A DNA stretch of 64,000 nucleotides from SHZI01 sp963802215 (GTDB taxonomy: Bacteria > Pseudomonadota > Gammaproteobacteria > Steroidobacterales > GCA-2729495), in contig CAWDHQ010000002.1 of the NCBI GenBank assembly GCA_963802215.1, forward strand, positions 1,240,001-1,304,000, read 5' to 3'. Shown here in pieces: positions 1 to 8,240 of this stretch. The notes under the pieces are model-generated. The model did no database searches. It saw only the letters and a program-made list of their open reading frames with translations, and had not been told where the DNA came from. Within the stretch, counting starts at the first letter, position 1. Each line of letters opens with the position of its first letter. Made by a program: the position numbers and the translations under genes.

Positions 1-413
1 AGCATGTTGTACAGCGCGCCGAAACCCTGCCTGCGGAAGCCCGTGATCGCCACCTGGGAGCCAAAGACGCTGCCCTTGAGATTGCCGTCCACCAGGGTGT
101 GGACCAGCTCTTCCGGCAGCTCGTGCACGGCGAAGCGGGAGGTGGCCCGGCCGGCATTGTTGATCCAGAAGTCCACGTGACCGAAGGTGGCCACGGCGAA
201 GTCCCAGAGGGCCTGCAGGTCGGACTTCCGCGTGACGTCGCAGGTCTTGCCGACGACTTTCGCCTTGCCGATGGCCGAAAGCTCCGCGACGGCCTTGTCC
301 ACATCGGCCTGCCTGCGGCTGGAGACCACCACGCTGTGGCCCCGCTTGAGGAACTCCACCGCGAGGCCGCGGCCAATGCCCCGGGTGCTGCCGGTGATGA
401 CGACGTTGCTCAT
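1..413 (-). CDS. SDR-family NAD(P)-dependent oxidoreductase, C-terminus cut by window edge
   Basis: Short-chain dehydrogenase/reductase. The visible 137 residues begin MSNVVITGSTRGIGRG, the TGxxxGxG nucleotide-binding loop of the classical SDR Rossmann fold, and continue to a WINNAG motif near residue 88 (the NNAG motif). The catalytic Ser-Tyr-Lys region lies beyond the left edge. The start overlaps the stop of the IPP isomerase gene by four bases (ATGA), so it is the third cistron of the mevalonate operon. The substrate cannot be told from sequence; the context suggests isoprenoid or lipid metabolism, which is inference. Confidence 0.85.
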   Translation of the reverse strand, partial: MSNVVITGSTRGIGRGLAVEFLKRGHSVVVSSRRQADVDKAVAELSAIGKAKVVGKTCDVTRKSDLQALWDFAVATFGHVDFWINNAGRATSRFAVHELPEELVHTLVDGNLKGSVFGSQVAITGFRRQGFGALYNM

Positions 414-997
414 TCTCCGCGACCGCAGTCCTGCCGGATCTGGTCGAGGAAGTCCGTGGTGATGCGCTGCCACTCCAGCTTCATCCAGGGGCTGAAGCGG
501 TCGGGATGCGCGGCGATTTCCCTCGTCAGCTCGTCCGGGCTGATCCAGCGGTGATCGGCGATCTCCGCGGGGTCGACGACCAGGGTGCCACGCGGATAGC
601 CCGCATAGACGTAGCAGAGTTCGTGCTCGGAACCCACATCGCCGAAACGCGCCTGGTAGCGGAACTTGTAGAGGAAGCTCAGGCGGCACTCCACGCGGAG
701 TTCCTCGCGGACGCGCCGGCGCCCCGCGGTCTCGACAGGCTCGCCCGGCCGCGGGTGGCTGCAGCAGCTGTTGGACCAGTAGCCAGGCCACAGCATCTTG
801 CCCGGCGCGCGCTTCTGGATCAGTACCGCGCCCTGCGCGTCGAAGAGGAATACCGAGAAAGCCCGGTGCAGCGTGCCGGCGCCCAGGTGGCCTGCGGTCT
901 TCGGCAGCGTACCGACCTCACGGTCGGCCTCGTCCACCAGGACCAGGAGGTCCTCCTTCACGGACTCGGTCGACTCGATGGACAATGCCCGGCTCAT
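410..997 (-). CDS. idi: Isopentenyl-diphosphate delta-isomerase, type 1
   Basis: Interconverts isopentenyl and dimethylallyl diphosphate, the final step making both C5 units for isoprenoids. The 195-residue protein is a Nudix-fold type 1 enzyme: HRAFSVFLF near residue 45, then SNSCCSHP, which carries the catalytic Cys and metal-binding His, a REEL Nudix-helix remnant, and EHELCYVYAG with the acidic catalytic/metal residues. The ATG at 997 is chosen because it gives the normal family N-terminus and overlaps the stop of the upstream HMGR-MVK gene by four bases. Longer in-frame starts inside that gene exist but would add a non-homologous leader. Confidence 0.93.
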   Translation of the reverse strand: MSRALSIESTESVKEDLLVLVDEADREVGTLPKTAGHLGAGTLHRAFSVFLFDAQGAVLIQKRAPGKMLWPGYWSNSCCSHPRPGEPVETAGRRRVREELRVECRLSFLYKFRYQARFGDVGSEHELCYVYAGYPRGTLVVDPAEIADHRWISPDELTREIAAHPDRFSPWMKLEWQRITTDFLDQIRQDCGRGE

Positions 998-3258
998 TGC
1001 GTGGCACCGGGCGTCACGAGCAGGGTGCGGAAGCCCTGGCGCTCGATGGCCTGCTGCACGTCCACCGTCGTGGCGTCGCTGCACAGGGCGATCATCGCGC
1101 CGCCGCCGCCACCCCCCGTGAGCTTGGCGCCGGCCGCGCCCGCATCGCGCGCCACGTCGATGAGGCGCTCGAGCTCGGGGGTGGAAACCTGGAGGGCATT
1201 GAGCAGGCCCTGATTGATGTTCATGAGGTCACCGAGAGTGGTCACATCCCGGTCCTGGATGGCGGAGACGGCCTGCAGCACGAGGCTGTCAATGTCATCG
1301 AAAATCTTTTCATAGAGCCGGGGATTGCGCTTCCGTGCTTCCGAGACATTTGCCACGGTGCGGGCAGTGAGGCCCTCGCTCTGGGTCATGCCGACCACGA
1401 TCGAGAGGGGCCTGGGGATGTTCAGCACCTCGACGAGCGGCGGGGATCCCCTCCGGTACACCAGCGGCTTCCCGTAGGTGGCGAGCGTGTTGTCGATGCC
1501 GCTCGGCTGGCCGTGGGCAGTCTGCTCCGACAGGTAGGCCAGTTCGTTGACTTCCACGTCGTTCAGGCCAAGCCTGAAGTGCAGGTCGAGGGCCCGGACG
1601 ATGGCCACGGCGAGGGCGGCAGAGCCACCCAGGCCCATGCTGCGCGGGACGTCGGGAAACACCTCGATCCGGAGCTTGCGGTCGGCGAGGCCGAGCTTGT
1701 CGAGGATGGCGCCGGCGGCCTGCTCGAAGGAGCGCCGCTGCTCGGGCGGTTTCGCCAGCTGGTACTCCACGCCCCAGCGGGGGATGAGCAGCTCGACGCC
1801 ACGCTCGCCGTCCTCCACGACGGCCCGGATGGTGAGAGGCACGGGACAGCCGATGGCGTGGCGGCCGTGAACCACGGCGTGCTCACCCAGCAGGATGATC
1901 TTGCCGTAGCCGACGCCCACGCCGGCCTCGGGCAGGCGGTGGGGCGCCGTCTTCCTGTCTGCGGGGACAGAGCGCCGGACTTCTTCGAGCAACTGCTGCG
2001 CCTTCCACACCTTGATCTCGCCGCTCTGGAGGACCCGTTCCAGCACCTCGTTGAACAGTTCGGCCGGTGCGCCGGCGGCCTTCACCACGCTGCGCGCGTG
2101 CAACGTCATGTGCCCCGCCTGGATGCCGTCGGTCGCCAGCGCCCGGAGGGCCGCGAAGTTCTGCGCGAGGCCCACGGCTGCCATGACCTCGGCGAGTTCC
2201 GTGGCGGAATCGACGCCGAGAAGGCGCAGGTTCATCGCCACGCCGGGGTTCGACTCCAGTGGCCCGCCGACGATGCCGACCTTCAGGGGCATCTCGATGC
2301 TGCCGCGCAGGTTGCCGGCGTCGTCCTTCCACCACTCCGTCAATGAGCTGTAACGGCCGTGCCGCGCCGCGTAGGCGTGGGCGCCTGCCTCGATGGCCCG
2401 CCAGTCGTTGCCGGTGGCGAGTGCGACGGCGTCGACGCCATTCATGATGCCCTTGTTGTGGGTCGCCGCCCGGTAGGGGTCCGCGTGGGCGAAGTCGGCG
2501 GCGATGATCACCCCGTCCCGGACCCGCTCCCCGGCGTAGCCCTTGCCGGCCAGGTGGGTCACCGGCAGCGTGACCTCGGCGCGTGCGAGGGCGCGGTCGG
2601 CCAGGTTGGACAGGATGCGCAGGAATACCTTCCCGTCGGTCAGCTGCTCGATGAGTGAGGCCACGCCCTCGCACATGCCGTTGACGAGATTGGCGCCCAT
2701 GGCATCCCGGGTGTCCACCAGCAGGTGGACCACCAGCATCAGTTCGCCCGGCATGGAGCGCAGGGGGTAGGAGTGCACCTCCAGGTCCACGGCACCGCCT
2801 CCGCGGGCGACCATTCGCGGGTGGAAGCTGTTGGCGAGGTCGAGGATCTCCTGCTTGTGCTCGAGCACCGCGGCCCGCGCCCGCGGCAGGTCGGGCAGTT
2901 CGAGAACCTGGATCTGGCCGATGAGCACGGGCGCGGTGGAACTCGTGGCGAAGCCGCCGGATTCCCGGGCGAGCTTGGCGGTGGCGCTGATGGCAGCCAC
3001 GATGGACGGCTCCTCCACCGCCATCGGCACCACGTATTCCTTGCCGTTGATCAGAAAGTTCAGCCCGAGGCCCACCGGCATGCCGAGGACCCCGATGACG
3101 TTCTCGATCATCTTGTCGGCCGCCTGCAGGTCCAGGGTGGCCTGGCCGGCGGAGAGCAGGTCGAAATCGGTGTCGCTCAGCAGGCCCCGGTCTCGGACGG
3201 CGCGGACCCGCTCGGAGACTGACATCTTGTAGAAGTGCGGGATGCGGGATCGGGTCAT
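994..3258 (-). CDS. Fused class II HMG-CoA reductase / mevalonate kinase
   Basis: A 754-residue bifunctional polypeptide that should catalyse HMG-CoA to mevalonate and mevalonate to 5-phosphomevalonate. Residues 1 to about 430 are a class II (bacterial degradative-type) HMG-CoA reductase: ENVIGVLGMPVG, VEEPSIVAA with the catalytic Glu, DTRDAMGANLVNG, THNKGIMNG and GNDWRAIEAG. From about residue 440 a complete GHMP kinase follows: GKIILLGEHAVVHG, the ATP loop PRSMGLGGSAALA, HGQPSGIDNT with the catalytic Asp, and GAKLTGGGGGG. There is no stop or frame change between the halves. The start gives RIPHFYK, the usual HMGR N-terminus. First gene of the operon with idi and an SDR; phosphomevalonate kinase and the decarboxylase are not in the window. 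Confidence 0.93.
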   Translation of the reverse strand: MTRSRIPHFYKMSVSERVRAVRDRGLLSDTDFDLLSAGQATLDLQAADKMIENVIGVLGMPVGLGLNFLINGKEYVVPMAVEEPSIVAAISATAKLARESGGFATSSTAPVLIGQIQVLELPDLPRARAAVLEHKQEILDLANSFHPRMVARGGGAVDLEVHSYPLRSMPGELMLVVHLLVDTRDAMGANLVNGMCEGVASLIEQLTDGKVFLRILSNLADRALARAEVTLPVTHLAGKGYAGERVRDGVIIAADFAHADPYRAATHNKGIMNGVDAVALATGNDWRAIEAGAHAYAARHGRYSSLTEWWKDDAGNLRGSIEMPLKVGIVGGPLESNPGVAMNLRLLGVDSATELAEVMAAVGLAQNFAALRALATDGIQAGHMTLHARSVVKAAGAPAELFNEVLERVLQSGEIKVWKAQQLLEEVRRSVPADRKTAPHRLPEAGVGVGYGKIILLGEHAVVHGRHAIGCPVPLTIRAVVEDGERGVELLIPRWGVEYQLAKPPEQRRSFEQAAGAILDKLGLADRKLRIEVFPDVPRSMGLGGSAALAVAIVRALDLHFRLGLNDVEVNELAYLSEQTAHGQPSGIDNTLATYGKPLVYRRGSPPLVEVLNIPRPLSIVVGMTQSEGLTARTVANVSEARKRNPRLYEKIFDDIDSLVLQAVSAIQDRDVTTLGDLMNINQGLLNALQVSTPELERLIDVARDAGAAGAKLTGGGGGGAMIALCSDATTVDVQQAIERQGFRTLLVTPGATQ

Positions 3259-3350
3259 GGGTTACCCTGGGTTTGAGGCGGGCAAACCGTAGCAGGAATG
3301 CTACCTTGTCGCCACGCCCACGAGGCCGTGAGTATGCGATCCTAAAGCCC

Positions 3351-5021
3351 ATGGACAAGCCCTGGTTGAGCGCCTACCCGCCCGGCGTGCCCGCCAGCCT
3401 GGACCTCGATCCCACGGAATCGGTGGTGGATGTCGTGGACCGGGCCATTGCCCGTTTTCCCGGCAGGCCCGCGTTCAGCAATCTCGGCCGGACCATCACC
3501 TATCGCGAGCTGGACATCCTGCATCGCCGCTTCGCCACATGGCTCCAGAGCCTCCCGGGCGTCGGCCCGGGGGACCGCGTGGCGATCATGCTGCCCAACC
3601 TGATCCAGTACCCCATCGCCCTGTTCGGTGCCTGGCGGGCCGGGATGGTCGTGGTCAACGTCAATCCGATGTACACGCCGCCCGAGCTGGAGCACCAGCT
3701 GAACGACAGCGGCGCCAAGGTCCTCATCGTCCTCGCGCAGCGTGCAGGGGCGTTTGCGGAGGTCCAGGACCGGGTCGGAATCCGCCACGTCCTCGTCACC
3801 GGCATCGGTGACCTGCTCGGCTTCCCCCGCGCGCCCCTGGTGAACTTTGCCATGCGCTACGTGCGCCGGATGCCGGCACCCCCCGTGCCGGGATCCGTGG
3901 GCTGGTCGGCGGTGGAGGCCTGTGACCCGGGCAAATTCCGCCAGCCGGCGCCGCCGACCGGCACCGACCTGGCCTGCCTGCAGTACACCGGGGGCACCAC
4001 CGGCCGCTCGCGCGGCGCGATGCTGACCCACGGGAACCTCGTCGCGAACATCCGGCAGATCAACACCTGGTTCGCCGGGCAGCGTATCGATGGCGAGGAG
4101 ATCATGATCACGCCGCTGCCGCTGTACCACGTGTACGCACTGATGTGTAACTGCCTGTGCTACGTGGACACGGGCGGCCACAACATCCTGATCACCGATC
4201 CGCGGAACATCAAAGGGCTGATCGCCGAGCTCAAGCGCTGGAAGTTCACGGCGATCACCGGCGTCAACACGCTGTACCAGGCCCTTGTGGAGCACCCGGA
4301 CCTTCCCGGCGTGGATTTCTCCACGCTCAAGGTCACCTCGGCGGGGGGCATGGCGGTGATGCCCGCCACCGCGAAGCGCTGGATGGAGATCACGGGGCAC
4401 ATGATCCTCGAGGGCTATGGCCTCTCCGAGACCTCCCCGGTGGTGACGATCAATCCGGTCACGCTCAAGGAATACAACGGCAGCATTGGCCTGCCGCTGC
4501 CAAACACGATCGTGGAGCTCCGGAGCGAGGACGGCAGCGAGGTGGCGCCGGGCGAGCCGGGCGAGATCTGCGTCCAGGGCCCGCAGGTGATGCTCGGCTA
4601 CTGGAACGACTCCGTCGCCACCGCCAATTGCATGACGAACGACGGCTTCCTGCGGACGGGCGACATCGCGGTCGTGGATGCGCAGGGCTACTTCCGCATC
4701 GTCGATCGCAAGAAGGACATGATCGATGTCTCGGGGCTGAAGGTCTATCCGAACGAGGTCGAGGCCGCGATCACCCATCACCCCGCGGTACTCGAGGCGG
4801 CCTGCATCGGCGTGCCCGACGAGCGGACCGGCGAGGCGGTGAAGCTGTTCCTCACGCTCCGGCCCGGCCAGACCCTGGCCGTGGACGAGGTCCGCGATTA
4901 CCTGCGTGCATCGCTCGCGCCCTACAAGATTCCCCGGCACGTCGAGTTCCGGGACTCACTGCCCAAGTCGAACGTCGGCAAGATCCTGCGCCGCGAGCTG
5001 CGCTCCCCGTCCGCCGCGTAG
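3351..5021 (+). CDS. fadD: Long-chain fatty-acid--CoA ligase (AMP-forming)
   Basis: Activates fatty acids to acyl-CoA via an acyl-adenylate. The 556-residue length fits FadD. Motifs in order: the P-loop-like YTGGTTGRSRGAML near residue 210, LPLYHVYAL, GYGLSETSPVV (A5), GFLRTGDIAVVD and RIVDRKKDMIDVSGLKVYP (the A7/A8 hinge), and the C-terminal catalytic Lys in PKSNVGKILRREL. The ATG at 3351 gives a normal N-terminus and is divergent from the mevalonate operon, 92 bases away. The stop codon TAG is the first three bases of a REP-like palindrome. The exact acyl specificity is unknown. Confidence 0.9.
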   Translation: MDKPWLSAYPPGVPASLDLDPTESVVDVVDRAIARFPGRPAFSNLGRTITYRELDILHRRFATWLQSLPGVGPGDRVAIMLPNLIQYPIALFGAWRAGMVVVNVNPMYTPPELEHQLNDSGAKVLIVLAQRAGAFAEVQDRVGIRHVLVTGIGDLLGFPRAPLVNFAMRYVRRMPAPPVPGSVGWSAVEACDPGKFRQPAPPTGTDLACLQYTGGTTGRSRGAMLTHGNLVANIRQINTWFAGQRIDGEEIMITPLPLYHVYALMCNCLCYVDTGGHNILITDPRNIKGLIAELKRWKFTAITGVNTLYQALVEHPDLPGVDFSTLKVTSAGGMAVMPATAKRWMEITGHMILEGYGLSETSPVVTINPVTLKEYNGSIGLPLPNTIVELRSEDGSEVAPGEPGEICVQGPQVMLGYWNDSVATANCMTNDGFLRTGDIAVVDAQGYFRIVDRKKDMIDVSGLKVYPNEVEAAITHHPAVLEAACIGVPDERTGEAVKLFLTLRPGQTLAVDEVRDYLRASLAPYKIPRHVEFRDSLPKSNVGKILRRELRSPSAA

Positions 5022-5042
5022 GAGCGCCTTGAGGCGCGACCG
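5019..5042 (+). repeat. REP-like palindromic unit supplying the fadD stop codon
   Basis: An imperfect palindrome beginning TAGGAGCGCCTTGAGGCGCG. It belongs to the dispersed family TAGGAGCGGCTTCAGCCGCG also found at 6037, 21062, 22524, 31620 and 36471. Its TAG is the fadD stop. The core resembles the P. putida REP sequence. Confidence 0.75.
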
Positions 5043-5069
5043 GCGAACCGGATACGGCGGGTTAGTAGC

Positions 5070-5101
5070 CTATTGTCATGTCAACATGACAATAGTATCT
5101 T
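5070..5101 (+). promoter_or_regulatory. Palindromic operator overlapping a promoter for the TauD-family gene
   Basis: A perfect 11-base inverted repeat, CTATTGTCATG (5070-5080) and CATGACAATAG (5085-5095), is separated by TCAA. A sigma70-like promoter fits over it: TTGTCA at 5073-5078 and TATCTT at 5096-5101 with 17 bases between. The start codon lies 45 bases downstream. This arrangement is typical of a repressor operator covering the -35 element; the regulator (TetR, GntR or MarR type) is not identified here. Confidence 0.55.
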
Positions 5102-5145
5102 TCTGCCCCTCCGGCCGGTCCGGCCCTTCACGCGCAGGAACCACC

Positions 5146-6027
5146 ATGGCAGCTACGGCAGAACGCGTCGCGGAACACCGCATGGAAATTCGTCCCCTGA
5201 CAGGCGCCCTCGGGTGCGAGATCTTCGGCGTCGACCTCGCGAATCTTTCCGGCGCTGAATTCGCGCAGATCCACCAGGCATTCCTCGACTACTCCGCAGT
5301 GATGTTCCACGACCAGGAGCTGAGCCAGGAGCAGTTCGCCGCGTTCGGCCAGCGCTTCGCGAAGCTCGAGGATGAGCCCTTCCTGCCGCACCGGGGCGAC
5401 GTGCCCGGCGTCTTCTACCTGCGCGGCGCCCCGAAGAACGGCAAGACCCTGTCGACCCAGAACCTGGGCTGGCACGCTGATCACACCTACCAGCGCAATC
5501 CGAGCATGGGCGCCATGCTCTACGCGAGGGATGTTCCCGCCGCCGGCGGCGACACGCTCTTCGCGAGCAACTACCTGTCCTGGGAAGGGCTGTCGCCCGC
5601 AATGCAGGCCTTCCTCGAGGACAAGGTCGCCATCCACGATGTCCTCCAGTACGGCCTCAACTCCGGCCATCATTCCGCGGCCACGGTCGGGGCCATCGAG
5701 ATGCTGTGGAAGATGCGGCAGAAGTTTCCGCAGATGGAGCACCCGCTGGTGTGCAGGCATCCGGAGACCGGCCGGAAGATGCTCTACCTCAACCAGGCTT
5801 GGACCATCGCCATCAAGGGGCTCACCCGTGACGAGAGCGATGCGGTGCTGAACATGCTCAAGCGCCACTCGGTCCGCGACGTGTACTGCTGCCGGTTCCG
5901 GTATCGCAACAATTCACTGATGCTCTGGGACAACCGGGCCGTCCAGCACAGCCCCAACTCCGACTACACCGGTCAGCGCCTCATGTGGCGACTGGCGCTG
6001 CACAGCGACTGGCAGCCGGGCAGCTGA
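5146..6027 (+). CDS. TauD/TfdA-family Fe(II)/2-oxoglutarate-dependent dioxygenase
   Basis: Likely oxidises an unknown small substrate with O2 and 2-oxoglutarate. The 293-residue protein has the iron-binding HxD in WHADHTYQR near residue 110, the distal His in NRAVQHS and the 2-oxoglutarate-binding Arg in GQRLMWRL near the C-terminus. The ATG at 5146 is chosen for its upstream AGGA and normal N-terminus; an open frame extends into fadD but is not family-like. It carries its own promoter and palindromic operator, and ends convergently against the crotonase gene across a REP-like element. TauD, TfdA and carnitine-type enzymes cannot be separated by eye. Confidence 0.87.
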   Translation: MAATAERVAEHRMEIRPLTGALGCEIFGVDLANLSGAEFAQIHQAFLDYSAVMFHDQELSQEQFAAFGQRFAKLEDEPFLPHRGDVPGVFYLRGAPKNGKTLSTQNLGWHADHTYQRNPSMGAMLYARDVPAAGGDTLFASNYLSWEGLSPAMQAFLEDKVAIHDVLQYGLNSGHHSAATVGAIEMLWKMRQKFPQMEHPLVCRHPETGRKMLYLNQAWTIAIKGLTRDESDAVLNMLKRHSVRDVYCCRFRYRNNSLMLWDNRAVQHSPNSDYTGQRLMWRLALHSDWQPGS

Positions 6028-6036
6028 CGGCTGCCG

Positions 6037-6062
6037 GGGCGTCGCGGCCAAAGCCGCTCCTA
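6037..6062 (-). repeat. REP-like palindromic unit between convergent genes, supplying a stop codon
   Basis: On the minus strand this reads TAGGAGCGGCTTTGGCCGCG. The TAG at 6062-6060 is the stop of the crotonase gene. It lies 10 bases past the dioxygenase stop and may act as a bidirectional transcription end; that role is inference. Confidence 0.7.
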
Positions 6063-6863
6063 CGCTTCGCGGGGTCCGTTGCCGCGGCGTTCGTCCGGCA
6101 GCCGCGGTGCGAGCGCCTGCTCCGCCGCAGCCCAGTGATCCTGGTGGATCCAGCTGGCCGCGAAGCCCCGTTCCTCGGCCGCGGTCAGGCGCTCGTGCAG
6201 GGCATTGCGCGCCTCGAGGGCGAGGGTCTTGTAGGCCCGCAGCACCTGGACGGGCCGCAGCAGCAGCGGTTCCAGAACCCGCTCCGTGCAGTCCGCGAGC
6301 GACTCGTGGGGACCGCACACCCGCTGCAGCAGGCCCAGGTCCCGCGCTTCAGCCGCCGGAATGCGCCTGGCCTCGATCAGCAGGGCGAGGCCCTGGGCCG
6401 GCCCGAGCAGGGCCAGCAGGTCGATGCCGCCGCCCCAGGCCGTCGTCACGTTGAGCTGGGCCTGCAGGAAGCCGATCTCCGTCTGGGCCGTCGCGATGCG
6501 CAGGTCGCAGGCCATGGCCAGCTCGGCGCCGCCGCCCAGCGCATGGCCGTTCAGCGCGGCCAGCACCGGCACCGGGAAGCGGCGCACCGCGTCGAGCGCC
6601 GCCCGGGCCCGGCGCGACATGGCGAGCGTGTCGGCCTCGCTCCGCACGGCATCCAGTTCCTTCAGGTCGCCGCCGGCGGCGAAGCAGCGGTCGCCGGAGG
6701 CCGTGAGGACGGCGCACTTCAGCGCGGGGTCAGCCGCGTGGCGGGTGAAGGTGTCACCGATCCGGTCCAGCAGTTCGAGTGACAGCGCGTTGCGGCGCCC
6801 GGGCCGGTTGATGGTGACGTGCAGCCGGTCGCCGCGCCGGTCGATGAGGAGAATGTCGTTCAA
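6060..6863 (-). CDS. Enoyl-CoA hydratase/isomerase (crotonase) family protein
   Basis: A 267-residue crotonase-fold protein acting on an acyl-CoA thioester. The first oxyanion-hole segment is CFAAGGDLKEL near residue 60 and the second is NGHALGGGAELAMACDLRIA near residue 105. The second catalytic Glu region (QAQLNVTTAWGG, where hydratases often have E at the catalytic turn) differs from classic EchA, so the reaction could be hydration, isomerisation or another crotonase reaction. It precedes nothing on its strand before a REP element, and follows a MaoC-type hydratase gene by 18 bases, suggesting a shared acyl-CoA pathway. Confidence 0.85.
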   Translation of the reverse strand: MNDILLIDRRGDRLHVTINRPGRRNALSLELLDRIGDTFTRHAADPALKCAVLTASGDRCFAAGGDLKELDAVRSEADTLAMSRRARAALDAVRRFPVPVLAALNGHALGGGAELAMACDLRIATAQTEIGFLQAQLNVTTAWGGGIDLLALLGPAQGLALLIEARRIPAAEARDLGLLQRVCGPHESLADCTERVLEPLLLRPVQVLRAYKTLALEARNALHERLTAAEERGFAASWIHQDHWAAAEQALAPRLPDERRGNGPREA

Positions 6864-6881
6864 GGTCGTGGCGGCGCGACG

Positions 6882-7352
6882 CTACTGGAAGTAGAGCCGC
6901 ATGACGCACTCCGCGACGCAGGCGGGCCGCCCCTGGCCCTCGATCTCGACGGAGTATTCCTCCACGAGTTCGATGCTGCCCTTGGCCTCCTCAGCGGATA
7001 CCAGCTTGCAGTGGGCCCGGATGCGGCTGCCGACGACGACCGCGTTCGGAAAGCGCAGCTTGTTGATCCCGTAGTTGATGACGCGCTCGACCCCGGGAGC
7101 CAGCGGCTTCTCCGCATCCACCAGTCCGCGCAGCAACGGGTAGAGCGACAGCGTCAGGTAGCCGTGGGCGATGGTCTTGCCGTAGGGGGATTCCGCGGCG
7201 GCGCGCTTCGGGTCCACGTGGATCCACTGGCGGTCGCGGGTGGCGTTGGCAAAGCCGTCGATCATGGCCTGGTCGACGGTGAGCCAGTCGCTGGTGTGGA
7301 TTTCCTGGCCCACGCGGGACTGCAGGGACTTGAGGGCCTCGGCCAGTGCCAT
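6882..7352 (-). CDS. MaoC-like hot-dog dehydratase
   Basis: A 156-residue single hot-dog domain of the MaoC/(R)-specific enoyl-CoA hydratase family. The hydratase motif is visible: the Asp in NATRDRQWIHVDP (near residue 40) and the catalytic His in that segment, followed by SPYGKTIAHGYLTLSL. It probably hydrates trans-2-enoyl-CoA to an R-3-hydroxyacyl-CoA. Its neighbour 18 bases downstream is a crotonase, so the two may form a small operon. Confidence 0.87.
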   Translation of the reverse strand: MALAEALKSLQSRVGQEIHTSDWLTVDQAMIDGFANATRDRQWIHVDPKRAAAESPYGKTIAHGYLTLSLYPLLRGLVDAEKPLAPGVERVINYGINKLRFPNAVVVGSRIRAHCKLVSAEEAKGSIELVEEYSVEIEGQGRPACVAECVMRLYFQ

Positions 7353-7455
7353 GGTGCTTGCTCCGTCAGCTGTGGTGCGGGATCTCGCTGCGCCGCGATG
7401 CTAGCAGAGTGCCCGCGCTCTGGCAGAATTGCAGCGTCATACTGGACGGGTGGTG

Positions 7456-8142
7456 ATGATGCGCTTCAGTGGTCGGGTTCGGCAGGGCGGCGAGGCACTC
7501 TTCCTGCTGGCCCTCGTCGCGGCGCTCGCCGGCTGCGGGTCGATGTTGCCGCAGGTCGATGCGAAGATCACCCACAAGGAGATCCAGCTCGATGCTGCTG
7601 ACCTGGCAGCCGGCGGCATCGGTTTCCTCACGCCGTCCGCCGCCACCGGCCGCGAGGCCGACAAGCAGGCCCTGGCGCTCAGCTTCGCGACGCAGCTCGA
7701 GAAGGACCGGCCGGATCTCCGGGTCGTGCCGTTGCCGGCCATCCTGTCGGCCATGAACGCCGCCGAACTCGACCAGGAATACAAGCAGATGTTCCGGGAC
7801 TATCTGGAAACCGGCATCCTGGACGGCGCGTTGCTGAAGCGCATCGGCGAGATCGGCCAGGTGCGTTACCTGGCCCAGCTGAGCCTCGCGAGCTTCGAGC
7901 AGGCATCCCGCGGGCGCTTCAGCCTGATCGGCTTCCGGTTCGTCGACACCAAGCAGGCCAACATCCGCGTGTTCCTCCAGATCTGGGACAGCCAGACCGG
8001 CTCGGTGGCCTGGGAGGGGGGCGGCGAGGTGAATTACGCCTTTGAATCCGTGACCGAGCGTCCCGTGACCTTCCAGCAGGTGGCTGCCACCGTCGCTGAC
8101 AGGATCTACGCCGGGTTGCCGCGCAGCGAACCCGTTCGCTGA
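7456..8142 (+). CDS. Putative lipoprotein, LpoB/CsgG-like, first gene of the VWA-TolQ gene run
   Basis: A 228-residue predicted lipoprotein: the signal segment FLLALVAALAGC ends in a lipobox with Cys near residue 27, so it should be lipid-anchored in the envelope. The mature part (alternating strands such as DLRVVPLPAIL, VRYLAQLSLASF and ANIRVFLQIWDSQTGSVAWEGGG) resembles the anticodon-binding-like fold of LpoB/CsgG and TolB-N proteins, by pattern only. Two adjacent ATGs (7456, 7459) are possible starts. It lies 98 bases upstream of the next lipoprotein, in the same direction as nine further genes that seem functionally linked. Confidence 0.72.
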   Translation: MMRFSGRVRQGGEALFLLALVAALAGCGSMLPQVDAKITHKEIQLDAADLAAGGIGFLTPSAATGREADKQALALSFATQLEKDRPDLRVVPLPAILSAMNAAELDQEYKQMFRDYLETGILDGALLKRIGEIGQVRYLAQLSLASFEQASRGRFSLIGFRFVDTKQANIRVFLQIWDSQTGSVAWEGGGEVNYAFESVTERPVTFQQVAATVADRIYAGLPRSEPVR

Positions 8143-8240
8143 ACTTAACGCCACCTCCGGGTCTCCAAATGGCGGGCGGTGGGCCGGGCCCGTCGGCCCG
8201 GGCGTTATACTGAGAAACATCTGTCACCGGGCCGCAGTCC

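Noticed and set aside
4906..5145. Extended N-terminus of the dioxygenase into fadD
   Set aside because: Overlaps the fadD 3' end and the REP and operator; no similarity to the family.
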